From CAYWOS01 sp964459985 (lineage in GTDB: Bacteria; Bacillota; Clostridia; Christensenellales; Aristaeellaceae): DNA of 64,000 nt. The notes beneath the pieces were generated by a model, which was not told where the DNA came from, made no database searches, and saw nothing but the letters and a program-made list of their open reading frames with translations. A program made the translations under genes and the position numbers. The stretch lies in NCBI GenBank assembly GCA_964459985.1, contig CAYWOS010000012.1, positions 1 to 64,000 on the forward strand. Direction: 5' to 3'. Shown one piece after another: positions 33,916-41,839 of this stretch (its first letter is position 1; each line of letters starts with the position of its first letter).

Positions 33916-34710
33916 ATGGTATTGGGGATTATCGGCGGGGGAAATATCGGCGGAGCTATTCTGCGCGGCGTGATACGGGCGGGACGGATCGACGCGCGGG
34001 ATGTCGTCGTGGCGGACAGAGATATCGAGAAAGCGCGCTCGCTCGCGGAGCCGCTTGGCGCGCGCGCGGTAAGCGACAACCGGGAAGCGGCGGCGGGCGA
34101 TTATGTCGTTCTTTCCATCAAACCCTACGATTACGGGCATGTGATCGATGAGATCAAGCCGTATCTCAAAAAGAACGCTGTGGTGGTCAGCGTGGCGCCC
34201 GGCTTTGCGCTGGACACGCTGGAAACGCGTCTCTCGGGCGCGGCGCGCGTCGTCAGGCTGATGCCGAACACGCCGGCCACGGTGGGGGAAGGCATGGTGG
34301 CGCTGTGCGCGGGCAGGAATGTGACCCGCGATGAAATCGACGCGCTCAAGGCGTTGCTTTCCCCGATGGGCATGATCGAAGAAATGCCCGAAAAACTCAT
34401 CGACGCCGTGATCGGCGTGAGCGGCAGCGCGCCCGCGTATGTCTTTATGTTCATCGAGGCGCTTGCCGACGCCGGCGTGCTGTACGGCATGCCGCGCGAC
34501 ATGGCGTTGAGGATCGCCGAGCAGGCCGTGCTGGGCAGCGCGAAATTGGCGCTCGAGAGCGGCAAGCATCCGGCTGTCCTGCGCGGCGAGGTCTGCACGC
34601 CTGGCGGGACGACCATCGAGGCGGTGCGCAGTCTGGAGAAAAACGCGTTCAGAGGCGTCGTCATGGACGCCGTCGCCGCCTGCGTGGATAAGGCGAGACA
34701 AATGCGATAG
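33916..34710 (+). CDS. proC: Pyrroline-5-carboxylate reductase
   Basis: The 264-residue enzyme makes the last step of proline synthesis. The dinucleotide loop LGIIGGGNIGGAILRG is at the N-terminus. RLMPNTPATVGEGM, VIGVSGSAPAYVFMFIEALADAGV and the C-terminal TPGGTTIEAVRSLE are family signatures. The ATG at 33916 (GGGAGGG upstream) is the start; an upstream TTG is rejected. An extended -10 (TGGTATACT, 33804-33812) lies upstream. The gene directly follows the tRNA-Pro gene and ends with a terminator. Confidence 0.95.
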   Translation: MVLGIIGGGNIGGAILRGVIRAGRIDARDVVVADRDIEKARSLAEPLGARAVSDNREAAAGDYVVLSIKPYDYGHVIDEIKPYLKKNAVVVSVAPGFALDTLETRLSGAARVVRLMPNTPATVGEGMVALCAGRNVTRDEIDALKALLSPMGMIEEMPEKLIDAVIGVSGSAPAYVFMFIEALADAGVLYGMPRDMALRIAEQAVLGSAKLALESGKHPAVLRGEVCTPGGTTIEAVRSLEKNAFRGVVMDAVAACVDKARQMR

Positions 34711-34745
34711 TCCGGCGTCTGGCGGCGCGGTCGGCATGGAATAGC

Positions 34746-34779
34746 AAAACGCCTCGGGGCAAAGCCCCGGAGCGTTTTT
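34746..34779. terminator. Bidirectional terminator after proC
   Basis: The stem AAAACGCCTCGGGGC pairs with GCCCCGGAGCGTTTTT around AAA with one mismatch and has A and T runs on both sides. It separates proC from the converging ABC exporter genes. Confidence 0.85.
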
Positions 34780-34820
34780 GTAATCCGCGCGCAATGGTCG
34801 GGCGGGATGATCGGACAAGC

Positions 34821-36656
34821 TTACGCAGGCTTGCCCGAGAGCAATTCCTGCGATTGTTCCTCGAGGAACTGGTTGGTGTAGAGATTGTAGTACGCGCCGC
34901 GCTGACGAAGCAGCTCCTTGTGCGAGCCCATTTCGACGATCCGGCCGTCGTCGATGACGAGAATCCTGTCCGCCGTACGGATGGTGGAGAGGCGGTGCGC
35001 GATGATGAAGCTGGTGCGCCCGGTCAGGACCGTCTGGATGGCGTGCTGGATCATTTGCTCGGTGTGCGTGTCGACCGAGGAGGTCGCCTCGTCCAGCACG
35101 AAGATGCGCGGATCGGCCAGAATGGCGCGGGCAAAGGAAATAAGCTGCTTCTCGCCCGTCGACAGGCGGCTGCCGCCCTCGCCGACCTCGGTATCGTACT
35201 GCTTCTCGAGCTTCATGATGAAGCCCTCGGCGTTCACCATCTTGGCGGCGGCGCGGATTTCCTCGTCCGTCGCGTCGAGCTTGCCGTAGCGGATGTTGTC
35301 GGCGATGGTGCCGGAGAACAGGCGCGGCTCCTGCAGGACGTAGCCGAGGTTGCTTTGCAGCCAGAGCTGACTGCGCTTGCGGTAATCGACGCCGTCGATG
35401 CGGATTTCGCCCGCCGTCGGCTCGTAGAAGCGGCAGATGAGGTTGACGACGGTGGACTTGCCCGCGCCCGTCGGTCCGACCAGCGCGATGGTTTCGCCCG
35501 CCTTGACGCGCAGGTTGAAATCGGACAGCACCTGCTCGCCTTCCTTGTACTTGAAATCGACGTGATCAAACTCGATATCGCCGTTAAGGACGGGCCAGTT
35601 CTCGGTCTTGGGATGGAAGTTGTCGCCGAATTCCTGTTCGACCTCCGGCGTGTCCACGATGTCGGGCGCCGTTTCGAGCAGCGTCATCACGCGCTCGGCG
35701 GCCGCCTGCGCCGACTGCATCTCGGAGAAGGTGTGCGCGATATCGCGGATAGGCTGGAAGAACTGAATGGTGTAGTTGACGAACACCTGCAGCGTGCCCA
35801 GCGTCATGCCGCCGATCAGCACCAGATTGCCGCCGCGCCAGAGCGCGTACGCCGTGGCGATCGAGCCAAGCGATACGACGACGGGCAGATAGACCGCCGA
35901 CAGCGTGGCGGCGCGGACGGAGGATTTCTTCATGTCGTGCGTCAGCACGGTGAACTCCTCCATGTTCATTTCCTCGCGCACCAGCGTCTTGGTCGTCTTG
36001 GCGCCCATGATGCCCTCGTTGAACGCGCCGGTGATTTTGCTGTTGGTCTTGCGCACGGCGCGGTAGCTGTGCAGAATCCTTTGCTGGAACCACCATGACA
36101 GCACGGCGAGCGGCGGGACGACGAGCAGCACGACCAGCGTGAGCTGCCAATTCTTGAAGAACATGGCGATCATGGCGGCGACGATCATCACCGAGCCCCA
36201 GCACAAATCGAGCAGCGACCAGCCGATGGTGTCGGCGAGGCGCTGCGTGTCGGTGGTCATGCGGCTCATCAGATAGCCCACCGGCATCCTGTCGTAATAC
36301 GAGAACGGCAGCTCCTGCAATTTGCGGAAGGCGCGGCTGCGGATGGTATAGCACACGCCGACCTCGACCTTGCCGCCCAGGTACAGGAAATAGTAGATGG
36401 CGGCTACCTGCAGAAGCGTCAGTCCCGCGTACAGCGCGATAAAGCCGGGCAGCCCGACCGTCGTGCCGTTGGCGATGTAATGGTCGATGGCGTAAGCGGT
36501 CAGCAGGGGGAAAACCACGTCGCAGATCGCCGTGATCGCCATGACCACGCAGAGCTTGATGAGATCCCCATAGTATTCCGTCGCGTATTTCAGTATCTTT
36601 TTCCACAGCGACAGGCTGAATTTTTTGGTATAATCCTGTTCGTCGGTACCCTGCAT
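34821..36656 (-). CDS. ABC exporter half-transporter, subunit 2 (canonical Walker B)
   Basis: The 611-residue protein has a six-helix membrane domain (about residues 28-315) and a C-terminal ATPase. Walker A is GPTGAGKST and Walker B is RIFVLDEATS with the catalytic Glu. The signature motif is RLSTGEKQ rather than LSGGQ. It lies 76 bases downstream of the partner half-transporter. Together they form a heterodimer of the BmrCD/LmrCD/TM287-288 type. Such pumps export drugs or peptides outward from the cytoplasm. AGAGGTG precedes the ATG. The unusual signature would face the partner's non-canonical Walker B, which gives one degenerate ATP site. Confidence 0.9.
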   Translation of the reverse strand: MQGTDEQDYTKKFSLSLWKKILKYATEYYGDLIKLCVVMAITAICDVVFPLLTAYAIDHYIANGTTVGLPGFIALYAGLTLLQVAAIYYFLYLGGKVEVGVCYTIRSRAFRKLQELPFSYYDRMPVGYLMSRMTTDTQRLADTIGWSLLDLCWGSVMIVAAMIAMFFKNWQLTLVVLLVVPPLAVLSWWFQQRILHSYRAVRKTNSKITGAFNEGIMGAKTTKTLVREEMNMEEFTVLTHDMKKSSVRAATLSAVYLPVVVSLGSIATAYALWRGGNLVLIGGMTLGTLQVFVNYTIQFFQPIRDIAHTFSEMQSAQAAAERVMTLLETAPDIVDTPEVEQEFGDNFHPKTENWPVLNGDIEFDHVDFKYKEGEQVLSDFNLRVKAGETIALVGPTGAGKSTVVNLICRFYEPTAGEIRIDGVDYRKRSQLWLQSNLGYVLQEPRLFSGTIADNIRYGKLDATDEEIRAAAKMVNAEGFIMKLEKQYDTEVGEGGSRLSTGEKQLISFARAILADPRIFVLDEATSSVDTHTEQMIQHAIQTVLTGRTSFIIAHRLSTIRTADRILVIDDGRIVEMGSHKELLRQRGAYYNLYTNQFLEEQSQELLSGKPA

Positions 36657-36732
36657 CGGAAATCACCTCTTTAGGTTGTCGGATTGCGGGAAAGGGGAGA
36701 GCGGCGCGCCGGCTGATCGGGAGCGGACGACG

Positions 36733-38541
36733 TTAGGCTGATTCTTCCTTATATTCGTCTTCCAGCTCGGTCTGGATATGGAAGATGCGGCTGTACAGCC
36801 CGCCCGAATGGATCAGTTCGTCATGCGTGCCCGTTTCGCTCACGCGACCGTCCTCGAGCACGATGATCTGGTCGGCGGCGGACAGCGTGACGATGCGGTG
36901 GCTGATGATGATGGTCGTCTCGTGACCGCCGCGCTTTTTGAGCGCCTCTCGGATGCGCGCGTCGGTTTCGGTATCGACGGCGGAGAGCGAATCGTCAAAG
37001 ATCAATACGTCGTTGTCCTTCATCAGCGTGCGCGCGATGGCGACGCGCTGCTTCTGACCGCCCGAGAGCGTCACGCCGCGCTCGCCAACCACCGTATCAA
37101 AGCCGTTCTCGCTTTCGATGATGAAGCTTTTCGCCTCGGCGTCGGACACCGCGCGGTCGATGGCCTCGTCTGTCGCGCCGCGCACGGCGATGCCGATGTT
37201 TTCGCGGATGGATTTCGAGTAGAGGAACGGCTCCTGAAGCACCAGTCCCACGCGGCTGCGCAGGTAGTAGCGGTCGATCTTCTTGATATCGACGCCGCCG
37301 ATGGTGATCTTGCCCTCGCGCGGCTCGAACAGGCGCTGGATCAGGTGAACGATGCTCGATTTGCCGCTGCCCGTCGCGCCCAGAATGGCGACGGTCTGCC
37401 CCGCCTTGACGGTAAAGGAGAGATCGCGGAGCACCTCTCTGCCTTTCTCATAGCCGAACGTGACGTGATCGAACACGATATCGCCGTCAAGCGGCGGTTT
37501 CACGGCATCGGGCTCGGCGGGTTCCTCGGGCGTGCAGAGGATTTCGTCAATGCGCTCGAGGGAGACCAGACTTTTGCCGGCGTCGGACAGGATGCGCCCG
37601 AGCTGGCGGATCGGCCAGAGCAGCTTCCATACATAGGACGTGAACACGATCATCGTGCCCAGCGTGATCTCGCCGCGTATGACGAAGAATATGCAGATCA
37701 CAAGCGTGATGAGCGACTGCGTCATGCTCATGGCGTCGCTGGTCGCCCAGTAGGTGGCGAGCAGCTTGGAGAGCTTGAAGTTTTTGACGCGCAGGCCGGC
37801 GGAGGCGGCATCAAACTTCTCCACCTCGTACTCCTGCCTGCCGAACGCGCGCACGACGCGCACGCCGGTCAGGTTTTCCTGAAGCACGGCGCTCATTTTG
37901 CCTTCCGCTTCGTCCGATATACGGAAGTTTTTGATAACCAGCTTGAAGAACAGGAAGGCGAACAGGAACAGTCCGGGCACCATTACCATGCTGATGAGCG
38001 CCAGCGTCACGTTCTCGGACAGCATGTAGAACAACGCGATGGCGATGGAGACCACGGCGCTGACGACGGACAAAAGCTGCATGGCGAGGAAGCGGCGCAC
38101 CGTTTCAACGTCCGATGTGCAGCGCTGGATCAGATCGCCCGTCTCCGCCTTGACGTGATAGGAGAACGGCAGCCTTTGGATGTGGCTGTACAGCTTTTCG
38201 CGCAGCGACAGCGAGACATTCTCGCCCGCCACCGCCTGCGAGCGGCCTTTGCCGTAGCTGAACACGCCGTTGACGAGGTTCAGCACGATCAGCAGCGCGC
38301 CCATGATCCACAGATTGCGCGCCATATACTCGCGTCCGCCGATGGCGTTCACCCAGTCATTGAAGAACTGCGGCATGCGCGAGGGGCCGTCGGTCAGATA
38401 GTAGTCCAGCGTCTCGGCCAGCAGGATCGGCGTGATGAAATCGATCACGATGGTCACCAGCGTGCAGACAAAGGCGATCAGGAACAGCCATTTGTTGGCC
38501 GCGATCAGCCTGCCCATGAGACGCATTCTGCGACTGTGCAT
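36733..38541 (-). CDS. ABC exporter half-transporter, subunit 1 (degenerate Walker B)
   Basis: The 602-residue protein has six membrane helices (about residues 15-300) and an ATPase domain with Walker A GATGSGKSS, the canonical signature LSGGQKQR and Walker B LIFDDSLSAVD. In the Walker B the usual catalytic Glu is replaced by Asp. That change marks the degenerate-site subunit of heterodimeric exporters. It is first in the operon and is preceded by a 200-base leader with a small peptide gene and a terminator. Regulation by attenuation, as for bmrCD of B. subtilis, is likely. The substrate is unknown; multidrug or peptide export is the usual role. Confidence 0.9.
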   Translation of the reverse strand: MHSRRMRLMGRLIAANKWLFLIAFVCTLVTIVIDFITPILLAETLDYYLTDGPSRMPQFFNDWVNAIGGREYMARNLWIMGALLIVLNLVNGVFSYGKGRSQAVAGENVSLSLREKLYSHIQRLPFSYHVKAETGDLIQRCTSDVETVRRFLAMQLLSVVSAVVSIAIALFYMLSENVTLALISMVMVPGLFLFAFLFFKLVIKNFRISDEAEGKMSAVLQENLTGVRVVRAFGRQEYEVEKFDAASAGLRVKNFKLSKLLATYWATSDAMSMTQSLITLVICIFFVIRGEITLGTMIVFTSYVWKLLWPIRQLGRILSDAGKSLVSLERIDEILCTPEEPAEPDAVKPPLDGDIVFDHVTFGYEKGREVLRDLSFTVKAGQTVAILGATGSGKSSIVHLIQRLFEPREGKITIGGVDIKKIDRYYLRSRVGLVLQEPFLYSKSIRENIGIAVRGATDEAIDRAVSDAEAKSFIIESENGFDTVVGERGVTLSGGQKQRVAIARTLMKDNDVLIFDDSLSAVDTETDARIREALKKRGGHETTIIISHRIVTLSAADQIIVLEDGRVSETGTHDELIHSGGLYSRIFHIQTELEDEYKEESA

Positions 38542-38565
38542 AAGGTATCACTCCTCTCGATAAGC

Positions 38566-38611
38566 AAAAGAAAAGGGCTGTTACCGCATGTTCACGCGAT
38601 CACAACCCTTT
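38566..38611 (-). terminator. Attenuator terminator upstream of the ABC exporter genes
   Basis: The minus-strand RNA can form a 17-position stem with 16 pairs (5-prime arm AAAGGGUUGUGAUCGCG, loop UGAACA) and a following tract UUUUCUUUU. The two G-U pairs in the minus-strand RNA would be mismatches in a plus-strand RNA, so the hairpin is made for the exporter transcript. It lies between the leader peptide stop and the first exporter start codon. Confidence 0.8.
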
Positions 38612-38626
38612 GCAGCCCCGAATGAT

Positions 38627-38713
38627 TCAGGCAGTCAAAGGACGACCGCACGACAGCGACGCATTGCTTCCCGCAACGCGGATTAAGGCGAAACGAACAT
38701 TGGTCATTTTCAT
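38627..38713 (-). CDS. Leader peptide of the ABC exporter operon, 28 aa
   Basis: A strong GGAAAGGAG site lies eight bases before an ATG that opens a 28-codon frame ending in TGA. The peptide begins MKMTNVRFALIR and contains GRPLTA near its end. It lies between a consensus promoter and a terminator hairpin. That is the layout of ribosome-mediated attenuators upstream of translation- or antibiotic-responsive exporters such as bmrB-bmrCD. A stalled ribosome could expose pairings that block the hairpin: CCTTTG in the leader gene can pair with the CAAAGG at the foot of the hairpin, and GGGGCTG can pair with the downstream arm CAGCCC. The frame is too short for standard gene finding, and translation is inferred from the ribosome site. 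Confidence 0.65.
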   Translation of the reverse strand: MKMTNVRFALIRVAGSNASLSCGRPLTA

Positions 38714-38747
38714 CGCGCGGTCTCCTTTCCTTCAAACTTCGTGATCG

Positions 38748-38776
38748 AGTATAACCGATTCCTCCCGGTATGTCAA
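38748..38776 (-). promoter_or_regulatory. Promoter of the leader/ABC exporter operon
   Basis: Minus-strand perfect TTGACA (38771-38776), 17-base spacer and TATACT (38748-38753). Transcription would start near 38741, 200 bases before the first exporter gene. Confidence 0.75.
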
Positions 38777-38830
38777 CCTTATTCTGTAATTTTTTCGGAG
38801 GAATTTTACGCGCGGTCGGTCGGCGTTCGC

Positions 38831-38859
38831 TTTACATTTGTTGTCGAATCCTGTATAAT
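38831..38859 (+). promoter_or_regulatory. Promoter of the XRE regulator gene
   Basis: TTTACA (38831-38836), 17-base spacer and perfect TATAAT (38854-38859). Confidence 0.65.
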
Positions 38860-38889
38860 CTTGTCGAAACGGACGGAGGTGAACGCGTG

Positions 38890-39213
38890 ATGAACTACAA
38901 GGCGTTGGGCAGGCGCATCAAGGCCAAGCGAAAAGCGCAGCACAAGACGCAGGAGGAAATATCGGCGGCGATCGGTATATCCCTGTCTTTTTACGGGAAT
39001 ATCGAGCGCGGAATCCGTATCCCGAGTTTGGAAACGCTTGTTAATATCGCCAACGCGCTGTCGGTATCGATGGATTATTTGCTGTGCGAGAGTCTCTCGC
39101 CGCGTCCCGGGCTGGATAAGAACGACATGCGGACGGTCATCCGTTATCTCAAGGATCAGGTGGACGAGCTGGAGGGCGAGGACGAGGACGAAGTCAGGGG
39201 CGGGGGAGACTAA
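38890..39213 (+). CDS. XRE-family transcriptional regulator
   Basis: The 107-residue protein has a Cro/CI helix-turn-helix (about residues 5-62) with QEEISAAIGISLSFYGNIERGIRIPSLETL. The tail is acidic (ELEGEDEDEVRGGGD). The ATG at 38890 is used; a GTG directly before it is an equally good start by spacing from GGAGG. It is divergent from the ABC exporter operon and may regulate it, but no shared operator is obvious. The target is unknown. Confidence 0.85.
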   Translation: MNYKALGRRIKAKRKAQHKTQEEISAAIGISLSFYGNIERGIRIPSLETLVNIANALSVSMDYLLCESLSPRPGLDKNDMRTVIRYLKDQVDELEGEDEDEVRGGGD

Positions 39214-39244
39214 AGACGGCGCGCGATTTGTTACAGTCCGCGCC

Positions 39245-39273
39245 TTGCTTGTCCTCTCCGTATTTGTTATAAT
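39245..39273 (+). promoter_or_regulatory. Promoter of the DUF6273/glycosidase gene
   Basis: TTGCTT (39245-39250), 17-base spacer and perfect TATAAT (39268-39273). Confidence 0.6.
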
Positions 39274-39303
39274 GAAACAGAAATAAACAAGCGAGGTATC
39301 CGG

Positions 39304-41052
39304 ATGAAAAAGTGCTTTGTCTGTCTTCTGCTCGCGGCGGCGCTGCTGATGTCGGCGCAGGCCGCGTTTTCGGCGGAGCTGAACGGTTACGGCAAACAAA
39401 CGGGATATCAGTACGTCACGTTCGGATCGTATCCCACGGACGCGGACGGCGGCGTTCAGCCGATCCTCTGGCGCGTCATGAAAACGGAGGACGGCGCGGC
39501 GTTCCTGCTGACCGAATACATTCTGGATGTGCGCAAGCTGCACGGCGAGATCAAGACGTACAAGGGCTGGGAAAAGAGCGATATGTACGCCTTCTTGAAC
39601 GGCGAGTTCAAGGACAAGGCCTTTGATCAGGATGAGCAGGCGGCGCTTGTCAGCCGCACCGAGGACGGCGCGCTGGTCACGCTGGTATCGGGCGACGATT
39701 ACAACGACGAATCAATCGGTTTCGGCAATAAGAAGAGCCGCCTGTGCGAAAGCACGGAATACGCCAAGTCGCAGGGCTTATATATCTATTCCAAGGGTCA
39801 TAAGTACAGCCGGTGGTGGTCGCGCACGCGTTCGACCGATAATCCCGATCAACAGCGCCGCGTCATGGACGAGGGCGCGACGGGGCGCATTGCCGTCACC
39901 GCGAAGGATCTGGGCGTTCGCCCGATGGCGTATATCGATATGTCGCGGGTAGAAATCACGGGCGGGAGCGGGACGATGAGCGATCCCTTCCGGCTCGCGG
40001 CGCTGACGGACTCCGTCGTATCGGCGCCCGAACCGACCGCCGAGCCGACGGCGACGGCGGACGAGCCGATCGAGGATCAGCCGGCGACGGACGATCCAAT
40101 CACGCCCGAGGCGACCGATATTCCGCGCGAGCCCGTCCTTTCCGCCGCGCCCAAAGCGGCGTCCGAGGGAATCAATCCGCGCTTTGAGGGGCTTGCCGAG
40201 GATGGTTTCCTTGCGCCGGGCGAGGAAGAATTTGTATTGTCCGACGCGGACGAAGGGCTGTGGCTGTACGCCGCGTCCTCGCTGCGCGTTGAGATCAAGC
40301 GGTTTTACGACGAAAAAAAGCCGCTTCGCTGGTATGAAGCGGAGATTTTTGCCCGTGACGGCGAAATCTTCCGCGCGTATCCGTTCAATGCGGACAAATA
40401 TAAGAATCCCAACGTCGCCACCATCCCGACCAAGATGGCGAAACAGCATCATCTGGTGTTCGCTATCAACGGCGATAACTTTTTCTATCGCGTCGGACGG
40501 AGCAAGGAAGTCAGCTATCGGTATCCCATCGGGCTTGTCCTGCGCGGCGGCGAGGAGCTGTTTGATGTGCCGCGCAACGCGGGATCGACGGTGTTCCCGC
40601 CGCTCGACGTCCTCGCGACATACGCGGACGGCGATATGCGGCTCTTTGAAAATGGCGGGATAACCGCCAAGGACGCCCTGGCCGGAGGCGCGGTCGATAC
40701 GTATTCATTCGGCCCGATTCTGGTGGAAAACGGCGAGATTTCGCCGCGCGCGTCGCTTTACGGCGAGGTTGACAACCCGCGCATCGCGCTGGGAATGGTC
40801 GAGAAAGGCCACTATATCGTCGTGCTGTGCGAGAGCCGAACGGGGGACAGCACGGGCGAATCCTGCGTCTGGCTTGCCGAGAAGATGGAGTCGCTCGGCT
40901 GCGATATCGCGCTTAATCTTGACGGCGGACAAACGGCGAGCATCATCTTCATGGGCAATCTGGTCAACAAGACCGCCAAGTATGTCGGCGAGAGCAGCGA
41001 ACGCCCGCAAAACGAAGTGATCGGGATCGGCGTCAGTGCTTCCGTACAGTAG
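39304..41052 (+). CDS. Exported DUF6273 / phosphodiester glycosidase (NAGPA-like) protein
   Basis: The 582-residue protein has a signal peptide (residues 1-22, ending in AFS). Residues 25-235 resemble DUF6273: FGSYPTD, PILWRVM, a Trp-rich YKGWEKSDMYAFLNGEF and KAFDQDEQAAL. A Pro/Thr/Glu linker follows (about 240-280, with EPTAEPTATADE). The C-terminal part (about 330-580) resembles the phosphodiester glycosidase (NAGPA/DUF2233) domain, with INGDNFFYR, SFGPILVENGEI, PRIALGM and NLDGGQTASI. This domain may cleave phosphodiester sugar bonds in wall polymers. The combination suggests a secreted cell-envelope enzyme with a binding module. A 20-bp tandem repeat begins at the stop codon. Confidence 0.75.
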   Translation: MKKCFVCLLLAAALLMSAQAAFSAELNGYGKQTGYQYVTFGSYPTDADGGVQPILWRVMKTEDGAAFLLTEYILDVRKLHGEIKTYKGWEKSDMYAFLNGEFKDKAFDQDEQAALVSRTEDGALVTLVSGDDYNDESIGFGNKKSRLCESTEYAKSQGLYIYSKGHKYSRWWSRTRSTDNPDQQRRVMDEGATGRIAVTAKDLGVRPMAYIDMSRVEITGGSGTMSDPFRLAALTDSVVSAPEPTAEPTATADEPIEDQPATDDPITPEATDIPREPVLSAAPKAASEGINPRFEGLAEDGFLAPGEEEFVLSDADEGLWLYAASSLRVEIKRFYDEKKPLRWYEAEIFARDGEIFRAYPFNADKYKNPNVATIPTKMAKQHHLVFAINGDNFFYRVGRSKEVSYRYPIGLVLRGGEELFDVPRNAGSTVFPPLDVLATYADGDMRLFENGGITAKDALAGGAVDTYSFGPILVENGEISPRASLYGEVDNPRIALGMVEKGHYIVVLCESRTGDSTGESCVWLAEKMESLGCDIALNLDGGQTASIIFMGNLVNKTAKYVGESSERPQNEVIGIGVSASVQ

Positions 41053-41180
41053 CGCTTTTGTGTATGCAGTAGCATCTCGGTATGTGTAGTAGCGTTTCGG
41101 CGCGTAAATGCTGCGCAGAGCACGCCCGGGCGGCGTCCGGCGTCAGCGCTTCCGTACAACAGCGCTTCGGCGCGTACAGC
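41028..41180 (+). repeat. Short repeats at the 3-prime end of the glycosidase gene
   Basis: A 30-bp sequence at 41028-41057 recurs at 41138-41167 with 27 of 30 matches. Three 20-bp tandem units at 41049-41108 share GTAGCRTTTCGGYRTGTRYA, and a fourth diverged unit lies near 41159. This minisatellite begins in the last codons of the gene and spills into the intergenic DNA. Confidence 0.6.
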
Positions 41181-41595
41181 AGCGCAAAACACCCGTGCGG
41201 CGTCTCGGCATGAGCGAATACCGTAACCGCAGGTTTAGAAACAGATGATAGCGGCGCACGATGTTGATACGCCTTTACTTGGAAAACCGCCTCTCGCGAC
41301 AGTATTTTCGGAACGGCAGAGGGATTATGTTGTACTCGCAGTACGCGTATTCCTCCGCCGTTCTTTGATTGCTATTGCGTCCCGTTCCCACTGCGCGCGG
41401 AGGTCGCCGGTTGATCGAGAGGTATGCTAAACGCAGCTTGACAGTTTGAGCACAGAGAGTAAGGAAACACATTGAACAGGCATGATACGACTTATCTCCT
41501 GCGCGGCGCTTTGCCGAGCCGTTAACGCGCCTGACAGAGCGCTGACGCGAGAATGGCATCCGTAACCAATATAATGAAAAAATGCGAATTTTTTG

Positions 41596-41624
41596 GTGAC
41601 AAATCAGGCAGGATATGTTATACT
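41596..41624 (+). promoter_or_regulatory. Promoter of the TPR/giant-protein operon
   Basis: GTGACA (41596-41601), 17-base spacer and TATACT (41619-41624) with an extended -10 (TGT before TATACT). It leaves a leader of about 210 bases before the TPR gene. Confidence 0.65.
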
Positions 41625-41703
41625 GTAAGCGGCAAGGGAGAACGCTTTTTTGTTTGTGTATCAAAAACAGGGCATTTTCGGGCAAAACACGCGTGATCTC
41701 GAA

Positions 41704-41785
41704 GAAAACATACTGGATTCTATCATTATCAGCCTAGCACACGCTCAACGCAAGGGATTCTCAAGGAAAACATACTCGATTCTAT
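41704..41785 (+). repeat. Pair of 20-bp direct repeats in the operon leader
   Basis: GAAAACATACTGGATTCTAT (41704-41723) is repeated as GAAAACATACTCGATTCTAT (41766-41785), one mismatch. They lie between the promoter and the TPR start and could be protein- or RNA-binding sites. Confidence 0.6.
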
Positions 41786-41839
41786 ATCGCATCGAGAGGA
41801 AAACCAAAACAGACTATGGTATGTTTATAGGAGGCTGCT

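Larger units (their letters stand above)
38542..38889. other. Intergenic region with leader, attenuator and divergent promoters
   Basis: These 348 bases contain the leader peptide gene, its promoter, the terminator and the promoter of the XRE regulator. Everything visible is accounted for by the entries given. Confidence 0.7.
41053..41839. other. Long intergenic region upstream of the TPR/giant-protein operon
   Basis: The 787 bases are less GC-rich than the rest and contain the minisatellite, a strong promoter at 41596-41624, and a 20-bp direct repeat AAAACATACTSGATTCTAT-like at 41704-41723 and 41766-41785 (62 bases apart) in the probable 5-prime leader. Two short frames here have no ribosome site or codon bias, and I do not call them genes. 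Confidence 0.6.

Noticed and set aside
33577..34710. Functional link between tRNA-Pro and proC
   Set aside because: The tRNA has its own promoter and terminator, so the adjacency is probably chance.
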